From Thermococcus chitonophagus (GTDB taxonomy: Archaea; Methanobacteriota_B; Thermococci; Thermococcales; Thermococcaceae): a DNA stretch of 64,000 nt. The position numbers and the translations under genes were made by a program. Shown here in pieces: positions 7,488-17,543 of the stretch. The notes beneath the pieces are model-generated. The model was given only the letters and a program-made list of their open reading frames with translations, was not told the DNA's origin and searched no databases. Position 1 is the first letter of the stretch, and the number at the start of each line of letters is the position of its first letter. The DNA lies in contig NZ_CP015193.1 in NCBI RefSeq assembly GCF_002214605.1, positions 1-64,000 of the forward strand. Reading direction: 5' to 3'.

Positions 7488-9253
7488 GTGTTAAGGTGGG
7501 CATCAAACTTATCGCTCTTTCCGTAGTCTGCGTAAGCCCTGTCGAGCCTCTTGCTTACGTAAGGCCCATCCTTCCTGTAGCCGAATCTACGGTAGTACTC
7601 CCTAACCCCAACTCCGCTTATCACGAGAATCTTCTTCGCATCGAACTCCTCCCTCGCTATCCTTTCAGCCTCAGCCAACAGCTCCCTGCCGTAGCCCCTG
7701 TGCTGCCACTCGTACTTAGGCTTCTCCCCGATTGGGACCAAAGGACCATAAACATGGAGCTCCCTTACTATAGCTGAAGGACAGCAGTTTATCTCCTTCC
7801 TGTGAGCTTTTTCGCTTGGAATCCTCAAACGGAGGAAGCCAATGAGGATGTCGTTCTTTACGTCCTCAAAGCTGAGGAATATCTCCGTTCCGCCTGCAGC
7901 CTCGTAATCTTCCCTCAGCAGCTTGATATGTTCGACTTCAGGAATCTTACCGAACTTCTGCATCTGATGCCCAACCTCCCTGAACCTTATCTCCCTCGGC
8001 CTTATTCCCCTCCTGATTAGTTCCTCAAAGACGAGTTGCCCAAGGTTGGAGTGCTTAACCCCCGCAACTATCAGGTGAGCGGGAATGTCCCTCTGGATCC
8101 TCATAACCCTGACCCACTTCGGGAAGATCTTATAGGCCTCAACCAATAGCTCAAGGGCTTCCTGGGTTGTGTATGGCCTGTAGAGGCCAGCTTTGTACCA
8201 AGCGTATAAGGGGGCATCCCTAGTCACTAGGGTGGGATATATTTTGAGCATATCAGGCCTGAACCTTGGATCCTCAAAGATAGTTTTGAAGGTATACAGA
8301 TCCCTCTCGAAGTTGCTCCCAGGAAGGCCGGGCATTATGTGGTAGTTAATCTTCAGCCCGGCATCCCTCAACAGCTGCGTGGCCTTAACTATCTCATCGA
8401 CCCCATGACCCCTCCTCGTCCTCTCGTGAATGAAGTTGAATATAGTCTGCACTCCAAGCTCAACCCTCGTCGTTCCAAAGGACAGCATTCTGTCTATCTG
8501 CCTCTCGAAGGCCCAATCCGGCCTAGTTTCAATAGTCAAGCCAACCATCCTAACCTTAGCCTTCTCATTCTTTCTCTGTTCATCTTCAAGATAGTAGTAA
8601 GGCTTCCTGTGAGTCCTCTCCCAGGCCTTCTTAAACTTTGGATCCTCCTCAAATACGGACTTATCGTTTTGAAGGATGAGCCTTACAAGCTTCTCCTCAA
8701 GGTTCTCTATGTCCTTAAAGTAGGTAAAGTCGTTCATCGCCTTAAAGGCGCACTTAATGAACCATTCCTGATAATCCAAATCAACGGCAGGGAAAGTGCC
8801 TCCCTGGATTATCACCTCAACCTTATCAATTGGATGACCAATATCGTGGAGCTGCTTTAGCCTCGCCATCATTATTATGTATGGATGATACCCGTACTGA
8901 GCGGCCCTCAAGGCAGAAGGCTCCTTTCCAGTGTAGCTCTGGGGAGAACCAATGGAAGGACCCCCAGGGCAGTAGATACACCGACCATGAGGACATGGGA
9001 AAGGCTTCGTCATCATGGCAACTACGGCAACCCCGCTGATAGTTCTAGTGGGCTTCTTCTTTAAAAGATCTCTAAACTCCTCCCTTCTATCTTTAGGAAG
9101 CGCTCTCCAGATTTCAGAGTTCCTGGGTAAGCGTGGAAGATGATACTTCCTAGAGACCTCTATCTTGAGCTTGTTCAACTCCTCCCTATCCTTAATCTCG
9201 CCATTAAGGAGAGCCCTCACGATCTCCTCTACAGCCTTCTCAAACTCACCCAT
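7484..9253 (-). CDS. elp3: Elp3 radical SAM / acetyltransferase, tRNA wobble uridine modification
   Basis: 589 aa with both Elp3 domains. The radical SAM part (about 80-370) has P-C-P-H-G-R-C-I-Y-C-P-G-G (CX4CX2C) for the [4Fe-4S] cluster; the GNAT domain (about 440-580) has 'YGRELLAEAERIA'. Archaeal Elp3 alone makes the carboxymethyl group at C5 of U34 in tRNA using acetyl-CoA and SAM. ATG start with AGAGGTG before it. It leads an operon with two small genes. Length and motifs match the family. Confidence 0.95.
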   Translation of the reverse strand: MGEFEKAVEEIVRALLNGEIKDREELNKLKIEVSRKYHLPRLPRNSEIWRALPKDRREEFRDLLKKKPTRTISGVAVVAMMTKPFPCPHGRCIYCPGGPSIGSPQSYTGKEPSALRAAQYGYHPYIIMMARLKQLHDIGHPIDKVEVIIQGGTFPAVDLDYQEWFIKCAFKAMNDFTYFKDIENLEEKLVRLILQNDKSVFEEDPKFKKAWERTHRKPYYYLEDEQRKNEKAKVRMVGLTIETRPDWAFERQIDRMLSFGTTRVELGVQTIFNFIHERTRRGHGVDEIVKATQLLRDAGLKINYHIMPGLPGSNFERDLYTFKTIFEDPRFRPDMLKIYPTLVTRDAPLYAWYKAGLYRPYTTQEALELLVEAYKIFPKWVRVMRIQRDIPAHLIVAGVKHSNLGQLVFEELIRRGIRPREIRFREVGHQMQKFGKIPEVEHIKLLREDYEAAGGTEIFLSFEDVKNDILIGFLRLRIPSEKAHRKEINCCPSAIVRELHVYGPLVPIGEKPKYEWQHRGYGRELLAEAERIAREEFDAKKILVISGVGVREYYRRFGYRKDGPYVSKRLDRAYADYGKSDKFDAHLNT

Positions 9254-9353
9254 TGGAACACCTCTCAGCCCAAGTTAAGCATTAGCTTTAAAGTGTTTGT
9301 CTTACAACAAAAAGTTTAAAGTAGAATAACTTATCAGACTCTGAGGGATATCA

Positions 9354-9995
9354 ATGAAGATGAAGATACTCGTTATATTATTTATGTTAGTTGTAGGGGT
9401 TGGTGGGTGCATCTCAACCGGAACTTTAACTGTAACACATCATTCACCTGAAAACACTACTACACAGCAGCCAACGACTACCAAGCTCGAGAAAGTCTGG
9501 GTGTATGTGAATAAATCCGAATATAATGCAACTATTCTGGTTCCGGTAAATATTGCAAAAGAAGTTGAAGAACTACTAGACAATATAACGATTGAACAGA
9601 TAGACATCTCCGCAAAGGAGGAAGGTAGTGGAGCTGGATTCAGAGTGTATATATTGAAATTCCCCGAGGTTCCCGAGTCTATAAAGTTACGAGTAGATTT
9701 CAGCCCAGTACTCAATGGTACAATTGTAACATCAAACACTATCTCTTCGATTAGCATTGTTTACAGCGGAAAAGTTTACTCCGGAAATATTACGATAAAA
9801 AAGCCATTAAGGATAACTAAAGCAGATTATCAAATTAAATTTAGCGAAATAAAGAACAGGACAAGGCTAGGGACTATTTTCACGTTAGGGATTACAATTG
9901 AAGTCTTCGTTGAGAAAACAGGGGAGAATGAGTGGAAGATATTCGCAGTGTGGAACAACGAAACCGTCGGGGGAATATACTATTCACGTGGATAG
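9354..9995 (+). CDS. Predicted lipoprotein of unknown function
   Basis: 213 aa. The N-terminus M-K-M-K-I-L-V-I-L-F-M-L with a hydrophobic run ends in V-G-G-C (Cys19), a lipobox, followed by a Thr-rich spacer. The rest is beta-rich and lacks cysteines, consistent with an extracytoplasmic lipid-anchored domain. Several N-x-T/S sequons are present. It has its own promoter (TTTAAAGT near 9312) and converges with the SDR gene, overlapping its end by 12 bp. Function not recognised. Confidence 0.7.
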   Translation: MKMKILVILFMLVVGVGGCISTGTLTVTHHSPENTTTQQPTTTKLEKVWVYVNKSEYNATILVPVNIAKEVEELLDNITIEQIDISAKEEGSGAGFRVYILKFPEVPESIKLRVDFSPVLNGTIVTSNTISSISIVYSGKVYSGNITIKKPLRITKADYQIKFSEIKNRTRLGTIFTLGITIEVFVEKTGENEWKIFAVWNNETVGGIYYSRG

Positions 9996-10775
9996 GAACC
10001 CACCGTCAACTGGAATTATTGCCCCATTGACGTAGCTAGCTAAATCGCTCGCGAGGAACAGGATAACCCTAGCTACCTCATCGGGATCACCAAACCTCCC
10101 CATTGGAAGTCTCGCATTGAAGTTGAAGGAGATCGCGATCTTCTCCATGTCAAACTTCATTATCGCCTCTTTCTTCAGTCTTTTTACTCCCTCGGTTTCG
10201 ATTCCTCCCGGGACAACGACGTTCGCCCTTATCTTCTTTCCATATTCTCGAGCTATTGCCCTTGTTAGTGCCACAACGCCGAGCTTTGAGGCATCGTAGT
10301 GAACCAAACCCTTGGCAAACGGGAGGAACGCCTCTATGGAGCTGACGTTTATTATCACTCCTCCGCGCTCCTTCCTCCTTTTCACGAAGTGCTGACACAT
10401 CCAGAAGACTGAGTCAAGGTTTATTGCCATTACTTTCCTGTAAAAAGCTTCATCAACCTCGAGGAAGTCCTTGAACCAGTAAACTCCCGCGTTATTCACG
10501 AGGACATCTGGCTCCCTGCCTTTAAGCTGCTCCCAGAGTAAGTCTATCTCAGGTTTCTTTGAGAGGTCGACCCTGAATGTTTCAACATTGACGTTAAATT
10601 TCTCCCGAATTCTCTCCCTGACGAGGTTAAGGCCCTCTTCGTTTATATCAACAAGGTATAGGTCAGCCCCAGCCTCGGCAAACCTGAAGGCAGCTGCTTT
10701 ACCTATTCCCGAGGCTGCACCTGTTATTAGGGCCGTCTTTCCGGAGAGTGAGATGAGCTCATGCAGTGGCTTCAT
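9984..10775 (-). CDS. Short-chain dehydrogenase/reductase (SDR)
   Basis: 263 aa from ATG 10775, with an upstream GGTGAT. A TTG at 10793 would extend it by six codons but overlaps a TATA-like TTATATATTG, so it is unlikely. Classical SDR motifs: T-G-A-A-S-G-I-G (cofactor loop), N-N-A-G, catalytic Ser in N-V-S-S-I and Y-D-A-S-K (Tyr and Lys), and the C-terminal 'YVNGAIIPVDGG'. Asp after the second strand ('LYLVDINEEG') suggests NAD(H) preference. Substrate, probably an alcohol, sugar or polyol, cannot be told. Confidence 0.85.
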   Translation of the reverse strand: MKPLHELISLSGKTALITGAASGIGKAAAFRFAEAGADLYLVDINEEGLNLVRERIREKFNVNVETFRVDLSKKPEIDLLWEQLKGREPDVLVNNAGVYWFKDFLEVDEAFYRKVMAINLDSVFWMCQHFVKRRKERGGVIINVSSIEAFLPFAKGLVHYDASKLGVVALTRAIAREYGKKIRANVVVPGGIETEGVKRLKKEAIMKFDMEKIAISFNFNARLPMGRFGDPDEVARVILFLASDLASYVNGAIIPVDGGFLST

Positions 10776-10811
10776 AGGATCACCTAACCTCAATATATAA
10801 TAGGGCGTGAA

Positions 10812-11131
10812 TCATCTAAATATTATCGGTTGAGCTAAAGGGTTAGGCATAGGGCCAATTTCACCAAGTTCTCCAAGAACTATATCCTTATGAAGCGTAG
10901 CTATTTTGGTGAGGCGAACAAATGATGGAACTTTTAAGCCAGTTAAACTAAATTCAGGGTGAGATCTTGAAATTAAAACATCAGTTTTAGGATTGTACTT
11001 TTCTATTCGGGAGGAGATAAACGCAACCATCACATCTCATTTGCATCTTCAAATAACACAAGTGCTGGGCGAAGTTTGGTTCCCTTTAAACTCGTAAACG
11101 GGAATCTAACGAGAACTATTTTTCCCTTCAT
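10812..11131 (-). pseudogene. MazF/PemK-type toxin, frameshifted
   Basis: The first part reads from ATG 11131: M-K-G-K-I-V-L-V-R-F-P-F-T-S and on to R-P-A-L-V-L-F-E-D-A-N-E-M, then TGA at 11032-11030. The next frame, entered there, continues V-M-V-A-F-I-S-S-R and ends 'LTKIATLHKDIVLGELGEIG', the standard MazF C-terminal half. Restoring one G (GAGATG to GAGGATG) near 11035 gives an unbroken MazF of about 107 aa. So a single-base loss splits the mRNA interferase gene. The antitoxin gene upstream is intact and overlaps the toxin start by 26 nt. Confidence 0.8.
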
Positions 11132-11342
11132 AGTATCTAACCTTCAAATCTTTTTCAGAGTATATGTCCGGCTCATCACTAAAAAACTCTTCTAAGGAGT
11201 CCTCCGATAGCTTCATTAGTGAGTAAATTTCCTCTTGCTCTAGTAGCTCTTCAAGCATTTTCTCAACAACTTCTAATCTTCGCTCAATTCTCGCTAAACT
11301 TTCTCTAATAACCTTAATCTCTTCGCTTATTCTAATTCCCAC
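11106..11342 (-). CDS. Antitoxin partner of the MazF-like toxin
   Basis: 78 aa, GTG start, helical and strongly charged ('VIRESLARIERRLEVVEKMLEELLEQEE' is a coiled coil), ending in an acidic tail. No clear DNA-binding motif. Position directly upstream of and overlapping the MazF-like gene identifies it as the probable antitoxin. A TATA-like TTTTTATATT (minus strand) lies near 11370-11380. I do not recognise the family by sequence alone. Confidence 0.6.
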   Translation of the reverse strand: MGIRISEEIKVIRESLARIERRLEVVEKMLEELLEQEEIYSLMKLSEDSLEEFFSDEPDIYSEKDLKVRYYEGKNSSR

Positions 11343-11442
11343 TCTGTGTTACTTAAAGTTCAGAAATATAAAAACCTTAGGCTCCAAAGATAAGTAAATA
11401 AGTCTTACTATGGATGAGCTAAGAACCGGGAGCTATCGCTAC

Positions 11443-12225
11443 CTAAGTTTTCCTCAGGTAGTATTCTATTACTTCCCTCTGAATCACTGGAATAAAGGAT
11501 ATCTTCACCATGAGGCCTTTCAAGCCTCCCTCCTCATAAACAAGAATCGACTCTTGGGAATCCCTAATAAACAGACCCTTTACTATGTACCTCTCCTTTG
11601 TGGAGAACAAAGCCCTTGCAACGGCTTCCATAAAGTCCCTGGGTTCACCTTCGAGGATCTTCGATAGAGGGATGAAGTACACCTTCCCCAGCTCATTTAG
11701 ATGACTTTCATAACACCTAGTCTTAGTGATGAACAGAATAATCGGGGTTATCCCTCTGCTTTTTGCATTTTCAAAGGCCTTCCTAAACTTCAAAGCCAGC
11801 TTTAGATCCATAAACGCCGCCACGAACTCCCTCTCAGCCCTACTTGCAAGCTCCTCAACACGATTTTTAACGCTCCATTCTCCCTGAAGGTACCATACCG
11901 GCAACCATTCCTCTTGTCTCTCCCTCTGGTAACTCTTGAGCATTATTATGACCTCTTCCGCCGATCGAATGTATTCATCCCTTAGTGTTGCTATAACTTT
12001 CTCGGGATCAACTGCCCTAAAATACGTTGGACTTCCCTCGCTAATTTCAACGAATCCCTTTCTGTGCAACTCCTTAAGGACGTCATAGACCCTAGGCCTC
12101 GGAACTCCGCTCTCCTTCGCAATGTCGCTCGCCTTTGCTGGCCCGATGATTACTAAAGTCGCATAAACTCTCGCTTCATACTCCTTAAGCCCAAGCCTAA
12201 TCAACTTCGCAATTATGTCCTCCAT
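11443..12225 (-). CDS. TrmB-family transcriptional regulator
   Basis: 260 aa. The N-terminal winged helix is of TrmB type: 'LIRLGLKEYEARVYATLVIIGPAKASDIAKESGVPRPRVYDVLKELHRKGFVE'. A coiled linker follows (about 75-110), then a C-terminal sensor domain resembling the phospholipase D-like fold of this family. Start chosen at ATG 12225, 6 nt after GGGGTGG; an ATG five codons upstream is less well placed. It is divergent from an ABC exporter and a 7-bp inverted repeat lies between them, so it probably controls that exporter and itself. Confidence 0.85.
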   Translation of the reverse strand: MEDIIAKLIRLGLKEYEARVYATLVIIGPAKASDIAKESGVPRPRVYDVLKELHRKGFVEISEGSPTYFRAVDPEKVIATLRDEYIRSAEEVIIMLKSYQRERQEEWLPVWYLQGEWSVKNRVEELASRAEREFVAAFMDLKLALKFRKAFENAKSRGITPIILFITKTRCYESHLNELGKVYFIPLSKILEGEPRDFMEAVARALFSTKERYIVKGLFIRDSQESILVYEEGGLKGLMVKISFIPVIQREVIEYYLRKT

Positions 12226-12249
12226 ACTCAGCCACCCCATTTTAAAATC

Positions 12250-12285
12250 TGTAACTCGCTAAGTTACAACATACTTATATTAATT
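12250..12285. promoter_or_regulatory. Divergent promoter with TGTAACT-N5-AGTTACA operator
   Basis: A perfect 7-bp inverted repeat TGTAACT / AGTTACA with a 5-bp centre occupies 12250-12268. Directly beside it, ACTTATATTA at about 12273-12282 can act as TATA for the ABC ATPase gene, and its reverse complement (TAATATAAGT) as TATA for the regulator. Placement beside the shared TATA box suggests repression of the regulator gene and control of the exporter. Operator identity is an inference from symmetry and position. Confidence 0.65.
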
Positions 12286-12314
12286 TCCCAGCGAGAATTT
12301 CCCAGGTGATCCCA

Positions 12315-13028
12315 ATGACCGCCCTTGCTGTTAAAGGGCTCAGAAAGAGGTACGGAAGCTTTGAAGCCGTCAGAGGGATATCTTTCAAGGTAGAAAAAGG
12401 CGAAATATTCGGCCTCATTGGACCCAATGGTGCTGGTAAAACAACAACTATCAAGCTTATTGTGGGCCTGCTAAGGCCGGATGGAGGTGAAGTTAAGTTA
12501 CTTGGGAGAGAAATGCCCAATAAAGACGTTCTCAGGAGAGTTGGATACATGCCACAGGAGTTGGCCCTCTACATGAACTTGACCGTAGAGGAGAACCTCG
12601 AATTCTATTCCCGACTTTATGGCCTTTCAAAAAGGGAGTTTAATCAAAGAAAAGACTGGACGCTAAAGTTTGTTGGTCTCGATAAATTCAAGGATAGAAT
12701 AGTTAGAGAGCTCAGCGGGGGAATGCAGAGGAGGGTATCTCTAGCGTGTGCCCTGATACATGAGCCAGAATTCCTAATATTAGACGAACCAACGGTGGGA
12801 GTTGATCCAAATCTAAGGGCTAATTTCTGGGGGTACTTCCGCCAGCTGACCGAAAGCGGGGCCTCTATCCTCATAACCACACACTACATGGACGAAGCAG
12901 TGAACTGCGACCGCATCGCGGTCATGATGAAAGGCAAAATCGTCACAATAGCAAGTCCCCAGGAGATCATGGAAAAAACAGAATCAAGAACACTTGAGGA
13001 GGCAATTCTAAAGCTCACTAGGTGGTGA
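12315..13028 (+). CDS. ABC-2 type exporter ATPase
   Basis: 237 aa from ATG 12315 (AGGTGAT 4-5 nt before it; a GTG three codons earlier lies in that ribosome site). Walker A G-P-N-G-A-G-K-T-T, Q-loop 'YMPQE', signature L-S-G-G-M-Q-R-R, Walker B L-I-L-D-E-P, and His in 'LITTHYMDEA'. This is the NatA/DrrA-type cytoplasmic ATPase, 4 bp ahead of its permease gene. The likely substrates are drugs, ions or lipids, not determinable here. Because the permease gene is frameshifted, the exporter may not work. Confidence 0.9.
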   Translation: MTALAVKGLRKRYGSFEAVRGISFKVEKGEIFGLIGPNGAGKTTTIKLIVGLLRPDGGEVKLLGREMPNKDVLRRVGYMPQELALYMNLTVEENLEFYSRLYGLSKREFNQRKDWTLKFVGLDKFKDRIVRELSGGMQRRVSLACALIHEPEFLILDEPTVGVDPNLRANFWGYFRQLTESGASILITTHYMDEAVNCDRIAVMMKGKIVTIASPQEIMEKTESRTLEEAILKLTRW

Positions 13029-13032
13029 TTTT

Positions 13033-14086
13033 ATGGATTGGAGCAGGATTCTTGCTGTATCAAAGAGAAGCCTGCTGGAGTTAAAGCATGACAAGAGAAC
13101 CCTTATGTACGCATTAGTTACGCCCATGGTGCTCATGATTTTATTTGGCATAGCATTTGGTGGCCATGTGCATGATGTTAAGGTAATAATCGTGAACGAA
13201 GATGGTACCTTTGCTTCCAAGGTTATAGCGAACCTAGATAAGGATACGTTCTCAATCTCCCAGGGAACTAGCCTCGAGGAGGCATTAGATAAGCTGAAAA
13301 ATGGAGAGTGCTGGGCAGTTCTATACTTCCCAAAGGACATGCAAACAGGTATATTTAGACAGAAGTAATACGAACATAGCAGATGCGATAATTTCGGGAA
13401 TAAACCAGGCTCTCTTGAAAGCCCTCCGGGAAGAAGGGTTTAAAGCTCCAATCCAAGTTAACTACATACCCGTGTACGGTAAAAACGCGAAGTTCATGGA
13501 TACTTTCCTTCCTGGGGTGATGTCGCTGGCAATATTCCTAATTTCCACTGTACTCTCCCTTCTGTCATTTATAAGCGAAAGAAATGTTGGAACTCTTGAC
13601 AGGGCTTTAGCCACTCCACTAAGGGAGGAAGAGATTGTCATTGGCTACTCCCTCGCATCTGGAGTCATTGGAATAGTGCAGGCCGTGATAATGCTCGCAA
13701 TAGCGGTCTTCGGTTTTGAAGTGCACATAGAGGGCAGCCTCGCTTTGGCCTTCATACTAATCTCACTCCTAGCGGTCGTTGGCGTAAACTTGGGGATACT
13801 GCTCTCGAACTTAGCCCAGAGTGAAGCACAAGCGATACAATTTGTTCCAATGATAGTCGTTCCTACATTCCTCCTTTCAGGCATATTCTGGCCAATAGAA
13901 GCAATTCCAAAGTACATCAGACCGCTTTCCTATCTTCTGCCCCCAACGTATGCAGTAAAAGCTCTGAGGTCGATCATGATCCGCGGTTGGGGCCTGTCCA
14001 AGGTGCTTAATGATGTAATCGCCCTGCTTGGTTTTGGTGTCCTCTTCCTCAGCTTAGCTATCCTCAACATGAAGCGTAGGTATTAG
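13033..14086 (+). pseudogene. ABC-2 type permease, frameshifted
   Basis: Two overlapping frames make up one ABC-2 permease. The first (from ATG 13033) has the N-terminal helix and the start of the large extracytoplasmic domain, ending '...YFPKDMQTGIFRQK' at TAA 13366. The second frame is used from about 13350: V-Y-L-D-R-S-N-T-N-I-A-D, a conserved stretch of this family, then five or six membrane helices to 14086. The shift is +1, so one extra base, or loss of two or more, near 13345-13352. Either a decayed gene, a sequence error, or (least likely) recoding. Confidence 0.75.
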
Positions 14087-14514
14087 CTTCTCTTCCCTCC
14101 AAATATTTCAGCAAGCTCAAGGCCCCAGGAATAAGCTTCCTTAATCGTCCTGGGGTTTTCCTTTCTTACCCATCCCCTAAAGATCCTCTCATCAATGACA
14201 TCGCCCTTAATCCCTCTCTTAACGAGATTGAGGTACCTAAGCTCCGCGTACCTCTTCCCCAAAATTCCAAAGAGATCGGCCATACAAACCACGAACACGG
14301 CAATGACTTTTCCCTTCAGCCCATCGTTCCTCCGAACGAACTCTAAGACTTCAGGCAGAGGCTTTTCGTAGTATATTGGAGTTCCAAGGACTATAAAATC
14401 CTCTATCTCCTCCGGCCATTCCTCCCTGAGGTTGAAAGCCTCATCCCCCAGGCCTTCGGCAATGGCCTCAGCTATCTTCTTAGTGGATCCCCTTCTAGTT
14501 GAATACACTATCAT
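14083..14514 (-). CDS. Flavodoxin-domain protein
   Basis: 143 aa. The N-terminus M-I-V-Y-S-T-R-R-G-S-T-K-K-I-A-E is the FMN phosphate-binding loop of flavodoxins; 'FIVLGTPIYYEKPLPE' is the second FMN contact. It resembles the flavodoxin branch that includes HemG-type proteins. It likely moves electrons in the cytoplasm, and the redox genes further along fit that, but the partner is unknown. It converges on the ABC permease gene with a 4-bp overlap. Confidence 0.75.
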   Translation of the reverse strand: MIVYSTRRGSTKKIAEAIAEGLGDEAFNLREEWPEEIEDFIVLGTPIYYEKPLPEVLEFVRRNDGLKGKVIAVFVVCMADLFGILGKRYAELRYLNLVKRGIKGDVIDERIFRGWVRKENPRTIKEAYSWGLELAEIFGGKRS

Positions 14515-14576
14515 TGACCATAGATGTGCGTGGGAAGTCTTAAAGGTTCCTGAAGATACTTATTGTGGTGGTGGTC

Positions 14577-15746
14577 ATGAAGTTCTACATAGCCAGCGAG
14601 GAGGATATAAAGGCTGGGAAAACCACAGATGTGTACTTCATAAGAACCAAAAAAATCCTGGAGGCAAAGAACATCCACAAGAAAGTTTTGGCTGATGTAA
14701 CAACCACTTCCCTTCCGAAGAACTGGAAGTGGGGAGTTCTCGTTGGAGTTGAGGAGGTTGCAAAGCTCCTTGAAGGGTTGCCCGTAAACGTCTATGCTAT
14801 GCCCGAAGGGACGATATTCCATCCATATGAGCCCGTTCTCCAGATCGAGGGCTACTATGAGGACTTCGGAATTTACGAGACGGCATTATTGGGGATGCTG
14901 AGTCAGGCAAGCGGCATTGCGACTGCTGCTTTAAGGATTAAGATTGCCGCAAAGTTCAAGCCCGTCTACTCCTTCGGGATTAGGCATATGCACCCAGCAA
15001 TAGCCCCAATGATAGATAGGGCAGCGTTCATAGGCGGTTGCGATGGTGTCTCTGGCGTTTTAGGAGCTGAAATGATTGGGGAAAAGGCAGTTGGAACTAT
15101 GCCTCATGCCCTCATAATCACGGTAGGAGATCAAGTGAAAGCGTGGAAATACTTTGACGAGGTTATAGAGGAGGAAGTCCCCAGGATAGCCCTAGTCGAT
15201 ACCTTCTACGATGAGAAGGTTGAAGCTGTAATGGCCGCTGAAGCTCTAGGGAAAAGGTTGTTTGCAGTAAGGCTCGACACCCCAAGCTCAAGAAGAGGCA
15301 ACTTCAGGAAGATAATAGAGGAGGTAAGATGGGAGCTCAATGTTAGGGGCTACGATTGGGTCAAGATATTCATCTCGGGCGGACTCGATGAAGAGAAGAT
15401 AAAGGAGATAGTTGATGTCGCTGACGCATTTGGGGTTGGAGGGGCAATTGCAAGCGCAAAGCCAATCGACTTTGCCTTGGATATAGTGGAGGTCGAAGGA
15501 AAACCAATGACAAAGAGAGGCAAGCTGAGCGGAAGAAAGCAGGTTTACCGCTGTGAGAACGGCCACTATCACGTTGTTCCGGCAAACAAGAAGCTTGAGA
15601 AGTGCCCTGTATGTGGGGCAGAAGTTGAACCTTTACTTAAACCGATAATTGAGAACGGTGAAATTGTAGCAGAATTTCCAAAGGCTAGAGAAATTAGGGA
15701 ATACGTGCTAGAACAGGCCAAAAAGTTCAACCTAACAATAGAATAG
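14577..15746 (+). CDS. pncB: Nicotinate phosphoribosyltransferase
   Basis: 389 aa from ATG 14577, with GGTGGTGGT just before it. It converts nicotinate plus PRPP to nicotinate mononucleotide in NAD salvage. Family features: 'YSFGIRHMHPAIAPMIDRAAFIGGCDGVSGVLGAE', active-site 'GTMPHALI', phosphate-binding 'FISGGLDEEKIKE' and 'VGGAIASAKP'. A C-terminal zinc ribbon is visible (C-E-N-G-H ... K-C-P-V-C-G), typical of the short archaeal type. Next to ferredoxin and Nfn-type genes, it fits pyridine nucleotide metabolism. Confidence 0.9.
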   Translation: MKFYIASEEDIKAGKTTDVYFIRTKKILEAKNIHKKVLADVTTTSLPKNWKWGVLVGVEEVAKLLEGLPVNVYAMPEGTIFHPYEPVLQIEGYYEDFGIYETALLGMLSQASGIATAALRIKIAAKFKPVYSFGIRHMHPAIAPMIDRAAFIGGCDGVSGVLGAEMIGEKAVGTMPHALIITVGDQVKAWKYFDEVIEEEVPRIALVDTFYDEKVEAVMAAEALGKRLFAVRLDTPSSRRGNFRKIIEEVRWELNVRGYDWVKIFISGGLDEEKIKEIVDVADAFGVGGAIASAKPIDFALDIVEVEGKPMTKRGKLSGRKQVYRCENGHYHVVPANKKLEKCPVCGAEVEPLLKPIIENGEIVAEFPKAREIREYVLEQAKKFNLTIE

Positions 15747-15757
15747 AGAAAAGAAAA

Positions 15758-15976
<219 letters not shown>

Positions 15977-16113
15977 CTAACGTAAGCCCAGGTAAATATA
16001 AACCTTTCGTAAGCTTTTCGAATTTTCCTGCCAATTTTTATCTAAAACAAAAAGTTAAAATCCGCAAGTTGGAAATTAGGAAAGCCTAAGATAGCTAAAT
16101 TGAAGAAGAAGAA

Positions 16114-17543
<1,430 letters not shown>

